From positions 21,015,387 through 21,079,386 of the forward strand of contig OU612069.1 of assembly GCA_914767715.1 (NCBI GenBank): a stretch of DNA of 64,000 nucleotides, given 5' to 3'. Of the stretch, positions 36,201 through 48,400 are shown piece after piece. Position 1 is the stretch's first letter. Each line of letters starts with the position of its first letter. The notes beneath the pieces are model-generated. The model was given only the letters and a program-made list of their open reading frames with translations, ran no database searches and was not told the DNA's origin. This stretch comes from Membranipora membranacea (taxonomy: Eukaryota; Bryozoa; Gymnolaemata; Cheilostomatida; Membraniporidae). The translations under genes and the position numbers were made by a program.

Positions 36201-36698
36201 TTCAAATTCAAGCTGAAATATTTGACATGTTATATTGACATACATGATGTGTGCTTGTTAGTTGCTTTAGGATGCCCCCATATATAGGGCATCTTGCAAA
36301 TTATGATACATTTATTATGTTGATGAGTTAAAAAAATCAATTTACCCGACAGGTAACCTGATCAGAAAACTCACATATACAGCACTCAGTGATTGTGATA
36401 ATTTGTGTTATGTGAGTGTAAAAGGAGACAAGATGGCTGTGTGTGGAGGACGTGGAGCTGCTTTATTCAAACTCACTACAGTAAGACGATATCATGATTT
36501 TGTTATTCGTCAACACAAATGAGTATTTTAGTTTATTATCGATATTTATAGATATTTATCACAAAACACCAAATATGCTGTCAGGTCAAATTGATGTAGT
36601 GATGAGTCAATCAAAAAACATGCTGTACTGAATTACTTTGATATACATAATATAAGTAAAATAATTTTTTGTAGAGAAGTGAAGATGAAGACATGTGA
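30232..36698 (+). CDS. gag-like / TPR / beta-propeller protein, 7 exons
   Basis: Exon model: 30232-30861, 31294-31449, about 31654-33615, 34202-34450, 34939-35616, 36353-36480, 36675-36698. Phases agree throughout if one base is missing from the A7 run at 32042-32048; the total is then about 1,275 residues. Exon 1 (210 codons) looks like a Ty3-type retrotransposon gag capsid: YWLEWLDFKDRFL, a LDEYLKPK motif and a RTQLQGENNHQYI block; no zinc knuckle is present. The large exon 3 carries TPR-like helix pairs, for example LARCYEGMGLLANAVKTYEE. A 70-residue module near its end (YRADGALYSKEKNMKKADAAY) recurs in exon 4 (SDGATYLDEKDLERADASY). Exons 5-6 form an NHL/YWTD-like beta-propeller (SVGDKLITKV, GIHILP-like, DDSVLVSDYD, GITTDQSGLIYVVS). 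The last exon adds RSEDEDM. A cytoplasmic scaffold role is likely, but no function can be named. The acceptor of exon 3 is uncertain, and exon 1 may instead be a separate gag remnant. Confidence 0.72.
32042..32048 (+). other. A7 run with apparent 1-base frame slip
   Basis: The frame read from about 31654 closes at 32064, while the long TPR frame is open immediately upstream of 32091 in a different phase. The switch coincides with this A run. One more A would join the two frames across sensible sequence. Either a sequencing/assembly error, a real mutation, or a short unrecognised intron. Confidence 0.5.
35820..36050. repeat. Compound inverted-repeat element
   Basis: The left end TAATTAGTCTCTACATATAA is inverted near 36010-36050 (TGTGGAGACTAAATATAATT). 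A third, direct copy of the right end sits inside at about 35907-35950 (CACAAGTGTGAAAAATGTGG). It looks like a MITE with a partly duplicated end. It lies in the intron between exons 5 and 6 of the TPR/propeller gene. Confidence 0.6.
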
Positions 36699-36833
36699 AG
36701 GTCCTTTACTCATTAATACATATTCAACTGCTTTTTATGGACAGCAAAGAAAGGACTTTGGTTACATGACTCGGATAGCTAACATATCGTTAATCTGCCA
36801 ATAATATTATTATACTTTTATTTTAATTATTTT

Positions 36834-36839
36834 AATAAA
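36834..36839 (+). promoter_or_regulatory. Candidate poly(A) signal of the TPR/propeller gene
   Basis: AATAAA about 136 bases after the stop at 36698. Position is appropriate; only the hexamer supports it. Confidence 0.45.
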
Positions 36840-37983
36840 ATATAATCTTATTGTTTATGCTGCTTTGCTAAATTGTGACGTCAAAGTTATATTGATGAAC
36901 AACATTTTGTCTTCATTGCCAACTGCACTCAACCTAGAAAGATGATTATTACCATACATCTATTTATTACTGGCATTTTCAGAAGAAAAGATTTGGATTT
37001 ATCCCCTCACAAAACAAGGTAAAATAACTCAAGTGCCCCTAATATTTATCTGACTTGACTAAGTTGAAAAACTCTCGTTAAACCAAACATCCCCAACATG
37101 TTGTTCAGATTATGTCATCAATTTGAGGCTTAGTTAGTTAGTGTTAGTTAAATCTTTATTTGAGATTAAACAAGGAAAAATAAAAATTGCCTATATTTGC
37201 AGGCATAATGTTGGAGCAAGTTAGTTTTACTGTTTGCAAGCATATTATTATAAATGACCATTTAACATGCGGTATTAAAATAAAATAAAAATTATAAAAA
37301 TTTAGCTAAATGACTGGTGTGGAATATTACAGATGGTCAATTGGACAGTTATGAGTAGTGATGAGATTGGGTTGGGTTCTTGCGAGTGCACGGCTTTGTA
37401 TTTTAGTGGAATTTACGTTGACAGCAATGAACTGTTGACAGGGTCACAGGACTAACTGAAGATGGATGGCGGGCTTAGTTAATTATATGGTAGATAATTA
37501 TGAAGCTCCTCCTAATGTTAATGTGTGTGGTAGAAATAGTAATATTGAGCAGTGAAATTGTTGCTTGTATATATTTTTAATTTGAAAACTTTTATTACAA
37601 TCACCTCATTGGTCAATGAAAAATAGCTATAATAAAACCGAAAGGAGATTGTAGTCAAATGTATCCTAGGGTAAACATAGGTGTGAATGCTGGAGAATAT
37701 AACATTCTATCACCAAAATTTCAAAAGTCATCTGGAAACAAGAAGGAACATTAGAAATGGACTTCTTGGTAGAAAGAAACATCAAGTATTTGAGTAATGT
37801 ATTTCCTAACTTTGGGAGTTGTTTCCCTAATCTTCATCTTGTAACAAATCTCACAAGGCAGTCGAAGGCCAAACAACAGCGATTTTTACATACTTGTATC
37901 CAATCATTCTGCTTGCAGGATAGCCTTGTGACATAGAACGTATGCCTCAACAGTTCGCACATGCGCAGACTGGTATCCAATGG
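36840..37983. other. Intergenic DNA before the palindrome
   Basis: AT-rich. At about 37120-37210 a TTAGTTAGTGTTAGTTAA stretch next to ATTTGAGATTAAACAAGG resembles the tail of a LINE 3' end on the minus strand, but it is too short to classify. No gene seen. Confidence 0.35.
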
Positions 37984-37994
37984 CTGCACAGGCC
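37984..37994. repeat. 11-bp direct repeat, left target-site copy
   Basis: CTGCACAGGCC immediately before the palindrome. The same 11 bases follow it at 52579-52589. Best read as a target-site duplication made when the element inserted. Confidence 0.8.
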
Positions 37995-38185
37995 GGGTTC
38001 ACTAAAATGCGGAAATCCGTGATCACGCAAATTCACGTGCGTGTTGCGGGAATTAGTGCGTATTTCCGCATTTTAGTCAATCCTGTGTGGGATTGACTAA
38101 AATGCGGAAATCACCTTGTGACCTACTTGTGACCTTGAAAAGTAGTTTTCCGCATTTTAGTCAAAATTGACTAAAATGCGGAAAT
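37995..38185. repeat. Outer-left subterminal motif array
   Basis: Five copies of a 16-base motif, ACTAAAATGCGGAAAT, in alternating orientation: at 38001, 38062, 38096, 38146 and 38170. Adjacent inverted pairs form small palindromes. Such arrays usually bind transposase. Confidence 0.85.
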
Positions 38186-39182
38186 TTCATATTTAGCTTT
38201 TTTTACCACTGAATGTGGCCTATAAGTATAAAATTGATATGTGTTCTATGAAAACATCTCATAGGCCATGTGTATGGGCAATCTGGGTTAGAAATTATGT
38301 GTTATAGTACAGCTGTAGCACTATTTATGTAAAGCGGAATTCCCAGTGAAATATGTACATGAGTATTCAGGGGAAGATAACTCTAATATGATGATTTGTC
38401 AAACAAAATTCCCATGATAGTTACTATTTCTGAAATGCAGATTTTGATAGAGGCAAGTTTTATTGAGCAGAAATGCTTTTATGGGCATATTATACATTGA
38501 GAGTGAAGCTATAGGACACTAGTATACATTGAGAGTGAAGCTAGATAATATATGCAATTAGCAACCCGGGTGTTTACACATCGATAGTTAACCTGATATC
38601 TTACAAGTGGTGACGTTAGGTGATTATCATTGTAGTAGCAAAAAAGTCATCGGAGAACATAGGAAGACATCTGTGAAAACATGTAGATCAGTCTATTGGT
38701 GATCAAGCCCTTCGTAGCGGAACCGTATACAATAGAGCATAGCCACCCACTTTGACACCAAAGATCATTTTTCGGGAAAGGCAGGGTGGTCCTTGTCACA
38801 ACAATTCATAGGAGTGTTTTAGGTTTTTCTTTCTGCTCTATTGAAGTGCAAATGAACTAATTATAACTTATAATATCTAAGCACATAGTCAAGATTACGT
38901 GATGAGACTGAGTAATTATAATATTTATTTTCATAAGCCACACAATAATCATATTGATCAGCCTGTATAAAAGCACAAGTGAGTCCAACAATGTAGTTGG
39001 TAGATATTTATAAAACAATTCATTGTTTCAGGTATTGATAGTGTAGACGCGTAATATCAGCCAATGTTTTACTAAAACCAGGGGTAGTTTATAAGCATAC
39101 ATACATCTGTAACTTTGTATTTAGCAAGATTAAACCTTGATTCACTGTGGTGTTTATGAAATAAAACTGACCTACATTAGAT

Positions 39183-39374
39183 GAGTTGAATTTTGGCAGG
39201 AGGAAAAGTTTGACATTCCACAATCTGAACTTTATCGATAGACTACATTTCCTTTGAAAAGCTCTCTATCGTTTCTACGAAGGTAACAGCTTTGATGGCT
39301 GTGTCTTTCGGCTCAAAGACACAATTTATGTTGATTGGAGAGTCTGTTGTGACCTTCTGAACAAGATGGACTAG
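39183..39374 (+). pseudogene. Degenerate 64-codon frame, left arm
   Basis: Reads ELNFGRRKSLTFHNLNF through FDGCVFRLKDTIYVDWRVCC to a stop at 39372-39374, with one internal TGA. The inverse copy at 51186-51380 is open throughout. The two differ by substitutions only, with no indels. Possible remnant of a coding exon of the parent transposon; family not recognised. Confidence 0.35.
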
Positions 39375-40319
39375 AATCTATCGATCATGAGGCAGCTTCA
39401 GTCCATAGCAAGAGTTATTCTCAGCAATCACAGAACTCCGTAGATGCATCCCTAGAAGAATATATAAAAATGCCAACTGTCAGCTGAGCAGTCTGGGGGC
39501 AACTTATCACCGGTTGTCCCCTCATTGAACATACATGTCAAAGAGAGAACAACTCTATGATTTGTCTCAATTTGAAGTGAAAAAAGCAGGGAACAGGGAG
39601 GGTATCCCACCTGTCCTCCCTGCCGAAAAAGAGCCTCCATGATGAGACAGAAACAAACAGACCGCAGCTTCTTCCCTAATGATATTGAAAATGCTTTGAC
39701 CACCCCCTAGCTAAAAGCTGATGGTTGATCATTGTGCGGGTCTCTAAAGGTCTAATGTTTCAGAATTTATTTCATATCTTTTACCTACAACTAGGGCATA
39801 TGCCTCCAATCGGACAAATCATCCTGTCACAGTATCATATGACATAAGGTTATGCTTTAGATACACACAGACCATCCTTGGTATTAAATCTAACTGCTAA
39901 CTGCACGGTAGGTAAATCTTTTGGACAAGGGCGATCAACTTCTAGCATGTCATGGCAAGATTGGCAGTCTTTTCTCAAGATCAGCTTCCAATATTAGAAC
40001 TGTTTGTTTGACATGCTAGCTTCCTAGTCACTTTTGGTTCCACGCCACATGTATATCTTCCCACTCAGTTGTGAGATGCCTAGCGATTTTGGAGGTATTG
40101 AAACATGTTTTTTATGCACATTATACTCATGAAGCCCAAGGGTCTCGCAGTTATAAAACTGAAATTAAGACAGGTTATTTGTAAAATAATATTTGCTGCA
40201 GCAGGCCTGTATAATGCAAGTCCCTGACCAGCAGTAGTATGACAAAAAATTTGAAAGTGGGATTCTGAAGTATTGAACAATGATGTGGTTTGATTCAACA
40301 TATGTCTCAATATATATAT

Positions 40320-40760
40320 ATCACTGACCTTATTGTACACAGTTCTTCACCATTATAAATAAACATGCTGCATAACATCAGTATACTAAATACTGCAAAC
40401 GTGACCAAGGAGTCTGGAAATCATCTGAAAAAAAAAAGAAATATAAAATTTGTGGGGACGGTGAGATGGTGCGATCGGTCAGCGCGCTTGCTATTCACTG
40501 CCAGGTGATTGGTGCCGCAGGATTTGTGAGTTCAAATCCCGTTGGGGGAGCTTTCAAGGTTGATCGTTCCAGCCCCCAGCACCCTCGGGTGTATACCTCT
40601 TCTATAATATGGGGAACCATTGTTACTACCTGTTAAACACATTAATAGTTTGTTTACTCAAACCCTAGAATGTAAGGAAGGGTAATTTTGTGGCAGCAGG
40701 GAGGGTACATGTGATAGTCCGTTACGTTACTCAAAACAAATTTTCAGGCCATGCAATGAG
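40320..40760. repeat. Internal direct duplication, copy 1
   Basis: Segment repeated about 880 bases downstream (41210-41540). Shared landmarks: CATAACATCAG, a AAATATAAAAT block, GGAACCATTGTTAC, GTTTG and GGGAGGGTA. This copy carries the SINE at 40453-40614; the other does not. On the minus strand the first part has an exon-like shape (TTTCAG start, GTCAG/GTAAG end), but no lasting open frame. Confidence 0.6.
40453..40614 (+). mobile_element. tRNA-derived SINE, copy 2 (left arm)
   Basis: Same head and body as 4072-4230: GATGGTGCGATCGGTCAGCGCG, B box GTTCAAATCCC, TTTCAAGGTTGATCGTTCC, AGCACCCTCG. The empty-site paralogue at 41310-41330 shows where it inserted. Confidence 0.8.
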
Positions 40761-41209
40761 TACTACTGAAGCTGGATTTTTAGTCACATTGAAGAGCATT
40801 TCTAGCACCTTACTTCTTAGGGGTGTATATCCTCTCTACCCAAGAGCACAAAAAAAACCGTGTTTGAAGAGGATAGCTTCTTTTGAACTACCCAAGAGGA
40901 GTTTTAATAAAATGGCTTTGTGGAAATTGGGGTGTGCTAACATAAAGTCACCTCCTAACTAGCATTTTTATTTACTTCTCTTTGGTTATTTATGAAGGAT
41001 GTACACAAATCAATTTTCAAAACTTAGGCGTTGCGCGAAGTGACATTATGAGAGCGTACTGTTTTTTTAGCTTGTCTTCAAAAGCTAATATTTATATGGG
41101 TTATAAGGTAGTTTGAGTTTGAAGTACTGAACGATGGTTGGATTTCCCACATGCGGCCACGGGATAAGTTAAGTTTCACATTATACTTCTTTCTGATGGG
41201 TATTTCTTA

Positions 41210-41540
41210 CCTGAATGTTATTCATCGCCATAACACATAAACATGCATCATAACATCAGCACACTTATAACTTCAACCTGAACTGGTAATCTGGGAACAA
41301 CCTGAAATATAAAATATGTAGGAACCATTGTTACCGTTAGTGGTTTGTTTAAGCCAACCCAACAATGTAAGGGACTTGTGTGGGTGGGGAGGGTATAAAT
41401 CAGATGGATTTACTGTAAGTAGTCTGTAAAATTCTCCACATACAACTGTGTGTGGGGCTTATCAAACTTGCTAATTACCAGTATCAATCCTTTTCATAAT
41501 AGCACACTATGTGATGTGCTCCGTATTTCAGGCTATGCAA
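41210..41540. repeat. Internal direct duplication, copy 2
   Basis: Paralogue of 40320-40760 without the SINE. The mirror copy in the right arm is at about 49080-49390. Confidence 0.6.
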
Positions 41541-44500
41541 TCGACACAACAGATTTTCAGAAGTCATGGACCGGTGGGTAGGGCACTCACTTATTTGAGG
41601 TATTTTGGACAATTGCTGTTATAAACTACCTGCTGTCAACCCTCTGTATCAGACTAATTATGTTGTCAGAAAAGTCTTGATCATGGGGCAAGAGCTATGA
41701 TGAACACCTACTCCCACCATGTGATCATTCAGGGATTATGAGGCAACTGAGATAGGTCTAGAACATATCACTCGCAGCACGTAATGCCAAAAATTATCAA
41801 AATTACCTCAACATAAAGTCTGTTTCCCATGTTTCCCACTCTTTGGATAGTCATGATCACGCATGCAGGATTGTCCTTGCATGGTATGATGAGAGTAATC
41901 GACCTGTATTCACTCACAGATTGAATTAACTTTTAGTGACACTCAGTTCTACAAGTACCAATAACAAACAAAATCAGTGCCAAGCTACTTCAAAAAACGC
42001 CTGCGATGGATTTTTGAGGCAAGATACAAACAATTAAACATCGTTGGACAAACTGATCAATGATGAGGATACAGATATATTAGTTGTTTCGCAATTGATG
42101 AATCAAATTGAATTAAGGGAGCTCAATGGGGAAAAAAATGAAAAACAGCTGATTTTTCACATAATATGACACTAATTACCTTACCACCAAGCAACTCAAG
42201 CTTTCTTCACATTATTCGGCAATTTTTTAAGTTTTATGACTAGGTCAACTTACAATGGCTTTTGCTTGTTAGACCAATGAACTCCCTCATCGGTTAGAGA
42301 GGCACACTGTATAGTGTTGAGTACTGCAAACGAAACAGTGGCATTGCCTGTGAGTAACCAGTGAACATCTGACATCTTCGCTACCGCACATCTAAAATGG
42401 CAAGTGGTCTTCACCTTCATTTTCATTTAATTACTGATGCCAAATTCAATTGTACATGGACAATCAGTGCAACTAAATATGCTACTTCGCAGCAATATGT
42501 TCAGAGATAATTTTATATTCCCAAGGCAAAGAGCAGCGAGGATGCCGCTTTTTTTTGTAGTGCAAGTATTTCACTTAATGGTTATCCATTTAAAAAAAAA
42601 AGACTATTGGGATTAATGCACTATAAGCTGTCTAATAAATAATTCTGTGAGCCAAAACCAGAGACCTAGGATCTCCATGACAAATTCATCAGCTTTAATG
42701 ATGAAAGAGGCGGTAAGTACATTAACACTAAGCTGTTCAGTGTAGGCATATGGCCCAAGTGTCATTTATATTCCAAACAGTGCACTGTCTAGCGTGCTGG
42801 TCTATGAAACTTAGTAATAGCATCTGAATGTTGTGGAGCACAATTAAGTCAGGTCTAAATGGGTGTGCTTACAACCTCATGACCTATCTATAGGCGAAAG
42901 GGCTCGCACCACCCTCACCCTGCCTGCACTCTCACTGCTCACACATAGCTAGCGTTAAATTCCGTTAAAAGTTACCTACTCAATAAGTGTGAGCAGACAA
43001 CTCAGCAAACAAATCATCTAAAGCATATTTCTACACAGGGTCTGAAATATGATGAAGTAATCTTATGGGAAAAATAAAAAGCCAACAGACATCTTTGTCA
43101 TCTAGACTTGATTTTCCTAAAAGACTAGAGGTAGCCTACTCACACTGATCTTTGTCTCAGTCGCAGTTCTCAATGAATAGAAATGAGTATGAAGACCACC
43201 AATCGCTCTTCTCACAGTAAAACCATCGCCAGTAAGAGAAAACAACCTTTTTTCCTGCAACAAGCAAATATCATGCACTTACAGGCCCAGGTAATATCCA
43301 TACTGTACATTGTTTTTTCTGCATATTCTTTCAATGCAATGTGGGTTATGATCTTCAGAAGTAATACATTCAGAAGCAATACTATGGATAAATTGACAAA
43401 TTTCTAGTAATCTGAATACAATTACATGTACATTTCTAAGAACCACCAAGCCTCACTACTTTCAGCTTTCTAAAGTGGAGATCATAAGAAGGAGGGGTGT
43501 ATAGTATATGATTAAGTTAGCTTGAAAAATCTTTTTTTTTCATTTAGCCATATGGCATAAACAAACCAAAGCTCAATTTTGGTGTGATATGAAGTGTATT
43601 TGTATGCATATCATAACAAAAACTTTTTTATCACACATTCTAATGTAGGCTACAGCAACTGTGCTTGATCAAACCAGCAAGTAAGCTAGGGGAAAAACAT
43701 CGGTATTTTGTAGCTGGCAACAGTAGTGTAGTGTTATTATGCCCATACATAGCTATAGCAATTACAGGAGCAAACGAATTTTGAGAATTCCATCGACCAT
43801 TGATATTTCTGTGGTCGAGTACAAAATCAATTACGACACGGACAATGCTTAAGGATATGTCCCCAATGATTCCCCAACAACCAATGTAAGAGGAATTAAC
43901 TGAGCGTTAGGCGATCTACTGACCAAGGAAGCCTTTGAAGCACAGCACATGTTGTTTCAAATGAGTACAAATAAATGGCAATTTTATATCAAATTAATAT
44001 TAATTAAAGTCACTCATTGTTGTGCTGTTGTACGGTGAGTGAGTATAATGCAACCACACGCAGGTCCCATGTCCCAAGGGCCGTAACATCCACACACAAC
44101 TCATCACAACCCAGGGTTAATGTGTTGTGCGCCATGTGACGCAGGGGGTTGGATCAAGTTGAAGTTAAAAGTTTAGTTTGAGCGCACCAAACCAACCAAG
44201 ACCTTGACAAGATTATGGACTTGAGTTCCTACCTAGGCTTATATATATAATGTAAAATAAGGCTTGCAAGTAAGTCCCAGGCCAGGGGCACCATGGGACT
44301 ATCGGCATCTGGAGAACTTACAAGCATGCAATTGTATACTTCGCCAATCCGATGTCCATCGGCAAAGTTAGCCTGTCTTGAAAAGCTTTGTTTGAGGGTG
44401 GGCGCCGAAAAAAGCTTGTCAAGATAGGCTATGGCAAAGTATACATGCTTATAACCTCCACACAGTCACTGATCATCACACAATACAGCACTGACTTGGG

Positions 44501-44726
44501 TAAGTGTAATGTGTTGGTATATAACAGCAGAGTATTGGTTTAGATCAGTGAGTGGGAAGGCTACTAGACTTGTAACTAGTAAGCTGAGTAAGTAGTAGTA
44601 ATAGTACTACCTACAGTAAAGTCATAGGCATCTGGTGTTAAGAGCATGTATACTTTGCCAATGTCCATGATCATGATCATGGACATTGGTCACCCATCCT
44701 AGTCCTTTCCAAGCAAGGTATAGGCC

Positions 44727-44797
44727 ATAGGCATCTGGAGTTACAAGCATGTCCAGTATCAACCATACTGGACATGCTTGTAACTCCAGATGCCTAT
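44727..44797. repeat. Perfect 33-bp inverted repeat within left arm
   Basis: ATAGGCATCTGGAGTTACAA... at 44727-44759 is perfectly inverted at 44765-44797 around CAACC. A mirror hairpin lies near 45787-45860. A TCCATGATCATGATCATGGA palindrome sits close by at about 44664-44684. These nested hairpins share blocks with the CD36-intron hairpin at 14640-14718. Confidence 0.8.
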
Positions 44798-45221
44798 AGG
44801 GCCTATGGTAAAGGCATGGGCCCCTGGGACCCATGAGTAAAGTAGAAAAAGAAGTGATTAGTTAGTGAAGTAATGATGATGATTATTATTATCTATACAA
44901 TACATACATACTAACATACATACATAACAAACGTTGGAAATATTTAGCTAAATAAATTAGTGAGTGCTTCTACTATACAAGGATGGAAACTGTTACCTGA
45001 AACTTGCTGAGACTGGAAAGGAAAACACTAAAGCAGTATAGTCTTCATTAGCAGAGTAGAGTATGCAGCTTTACAGAGCTTCTTCACGAAGAACAACACC
45101 AGGCATCAAGTCAACCAAAATCCTGACCATGTTTTGGATTAGGCAGAAAATGAGATGACTACCCCTGATTGGCTTGGTGGGATTCAATTAACCAATTAGA
45201 ATGTGTTTTCCAAATTTCCGC

Positions 45222-45403
45222 ATTTTAGTCAATTCATCGTAAAACTGAGAAACACGTGTGCTAACGCATACTTTCAAGAGAAATTCCGCATTTCCGCGTT
45301 TTAGTGGGGTTCACTAAAATGCGGAAATGCGGAATTTCTCTTGAAAGTACGCGCTAGCACGCGTGTTTCTCAGTTTTACGATGAAATGACTAAAATGCGG
45401 AAA
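45222..45403. repeat. Central motif array at the dimer junction
   Basis: Four copies of the ACTAAAATGCGG-type motif, two per side, in mirror order around the GGGTT centre. It shows that the centre is two element ends placed face to face. Confidence 0.85.
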
Positions 45404-48400
45404 TTTGGAAAACACATTCTAATTGGTTAATTGAATCCCACCAAGCCAATCAGGGGTAGTCATCTCATTTTCTGCCTAATCCAAAACATGGTCAGGATTT
45501 TGGTTGATGCCTGGTGGTGTTCTTCATGAAGAAGCTCTGTAAAGCTGCATACTCTACTCTGCTAATGAAGACTATACTGATGTAGTGTTTTCCTTTCCAG
45601 TCTCAGCAAGTTTCAGGTAACAGTTTCCATCCTTGTATAGTAGTAGCACTCACTAATTTAGCTAAATATTTCCAACGTTAGTATGTTTAAATAATAATAA
45701 TCATCATTACTTACTTCACTAACTAATCATTTCTTTTTCTACTTTACTCATGGGTCCCAGGGGCCCATTCCTATACCATAGGCCCTCTAGGCATCTGGAG
45801 TTACAAGCATGTCCAGTATGGTTGATACTGGACATGCTTGTAACACCAGATGCCTATGGCCTATACCTTGCTTGGAAAGGACTAGGATGGGTGACCAATG
45901 TCCATGATCATGATCATGGACATTGGCAAAGTATACATGCTTGTATTGTAACTCCAGATGCCTATGACTTTACTGTAGGTAGTACTATTACTACTACTTA
46001 ATCAGATTACTAGTTACAAGTCTAGTAGCCTTCCCACTCACTGAACTAAACCAATACTCTGCTGTTATATACCAACACGTTACACTTACTCAAGTCAGTG
46101 CTGTATTGTGTGCTTAGATCAGTGACTGTGTGGAGGTTATGAGTATGTATACTTTGCCATAGCCTGTCTTGACAAGCTTTTTTTGGAGCCCACCCTCCAA
46201 CAAAGCTTTTCAAGACAGGCCAACATTGCCAATGGACATCGGATTGGCGAAGTATACAATTACATGCTTGTAAGTTCTCCAGATGTGGATGGTCCCATGG
46301 TGCCCCTGGCCTGGGACTTACTTGCAAGCCTTATTTTACATTATATATATAAGCCTAGGTAGGAACTCAAGTCCATACCTAATCTTGTCAAGGTCTTGAT
46401 TGGTTTGGTGCGTTCAAACTAAACTTTTAACTTGAACTTGATCCAACCCCCTGCGTCACATGGCCCACAACACATTAACCCTGGGTTGTGATGAGTTGTG
46501 TGTGGATGTTACGGCCCTCGGGACATGGGACCTGTGTGTGGTTGCATTATACTCACTCACCGTACAACAGCACAACAATGAGTGACTTTAATTAGTATTA
46601 ATTCGATATAAAAATGCCATTTATTTGTACTCATTTGAAACAACATGTGCTGTGCTTCAAAGGCTTCCTTGGTCAGTAGATCGCCTAACGCTCAGTTAAT
46701 TCCTCTTACATTGGTTGTTGGGAATCAATGGGGACATGTCCTTAAGCATTGTCCGTGTCGTAATTGATTTTGTACTCAACCACAGAAATATCAATGGTCA
46801 ATGGAATTCTCAAAATTTGTTTGCTCCTATAGCTATGTATGGGCATAATAACACTACACTACACTACTGTTGCCAGCTACAAAATACCGATGTTTTTCCC
46901 CTAGCTTACTTGCTGGTTTGATTAAGCACAGTTGCTGTAGCCTACATTAGAAGGTGTGATAAAAAAGTTCTTGTTATGATGTGCGTACAAATACACTTCA
47001 TATCACACCAAAATTGAGCTTTGGTGTGTTTACGCCATATGGCTAAATGAAAAAAAAACTTAATCATATACTATACACCCCTCCTTCTTATGATCTCCAC
47101 TTTAGAAAGCTGAAAGTAGTGAGGGGTGGTTCTTTGAAATGTACATGTAGTTATATTCAGATTACTAGAGATTTGTCAATTTATCCATAGTATTGCTTCT
47201 AAATGTATTACTTCTGAAGATCATAACCCACATTGCATTGAAAGAATATGCAGAAAAAAACAATGTGCAGTATGGATATTACCTGGGCCTGTAAGTGCAT
47301 GATATTTGCTTGTTGCAGGAAAAAAGGTTGTTTTCTCTTACTGGCGATGGTTTTACTGTGAGAAGAGCGATTGGTGGTCTTCATACTCATTTCTATTCAT
47401 TGAGAACTGCGACTGAGACAAAGATCAGTGTGAGTAGGCTACTTCTAGTCTTTTAGGAAAATCAAGTCTAGATGACAAAGATGTCTGTGGGCTTTTTATT
47501 TTTCCCATAGGAATACTTCATCATATTTCAGACCCTGTGTAGAATTATGCTTTAGTTAGATGATTTGTTTGCTGAGTTGTCTGCTCACACTTATTGAGTA
47601 GGTAACTTTGAATGGAATTTAACGCTAGCTATGTGTGAGCAGTGGGTGCAGGCAGGGTGAGGGTGGTGCGAGCCCTTTCGCCTATAGATAGGTCATGAGG
47701 TTGTAAGCCCACCCATTTAGACCTGACTTAATTGTGCTCCACATCATTCAGATGCTATTATTAAGTTTCATAGACCAGCACGCTAGATAGTGCACCGTTT
47801 GGAATAAAAATGACACTTGGGCCATATGCCTACACTGAACAGCTTAGTGTTAATGTACTTACAGCCTCTTTCAACTTTAAAGCTGATGAATTTGTCATGG
47901 AGATCCTAGGTCTTTGGTTTTGGCTCACAGAATTATTTATTAGACATCTTATAGTGCATTAATCCCAATAGTATTTTTTTTAAATGGATAACCATTAAGT
48001 GAAATACTTGCACTACAAAAAAAAGCGGCATCCTCGCTGCTCTTTGTCTTGAAAATATAAAATTATCTCTAAACATATTGCTGAGAAGTAGCATATTTAG
48101 TTGCACTGATTGTCCATGTACAATTGAATTTGGCATCAGTAATTCCGTGCAACTTTTGAAATGAAGGTGAAGACCACTTGCCATTTTAGATGTGCGGTAG
48201 CGAAGATGTCAGATGTTCACTGATTACTCACAGGCAATGCCACTGTTTCGTCTGCAGTACTCAACACTATACAGCGTGCCTCTCTAACCAATGAGGGAGT
48301 TCATTGGTCTAACAAGCAAAAGCCATTGTAAGTTGACCTAGTCATAAAACTTAAAAAATTGCCGAATAATGTGAAGAAAGCTTGAGTTTCTTGGTGGTAA

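Noticed and set aside
40690-40962. 90-codon plus-strand frame as a gene of the large element
   Set aside because: The mirror copy in the right arm has an insertion of about 17 bases that breaks the frame, so it is not under coding constraint.
43183-43407. 74-codon frame starting MSMKTTNRSSHSK as a gene
   Set aside because: The first 36 codons are identical in both arms and end at a donor-like CAGGTAATA, but no downstream exon or family is apparent, and identity over 108 bases is not significant at about 3 percent divergence.
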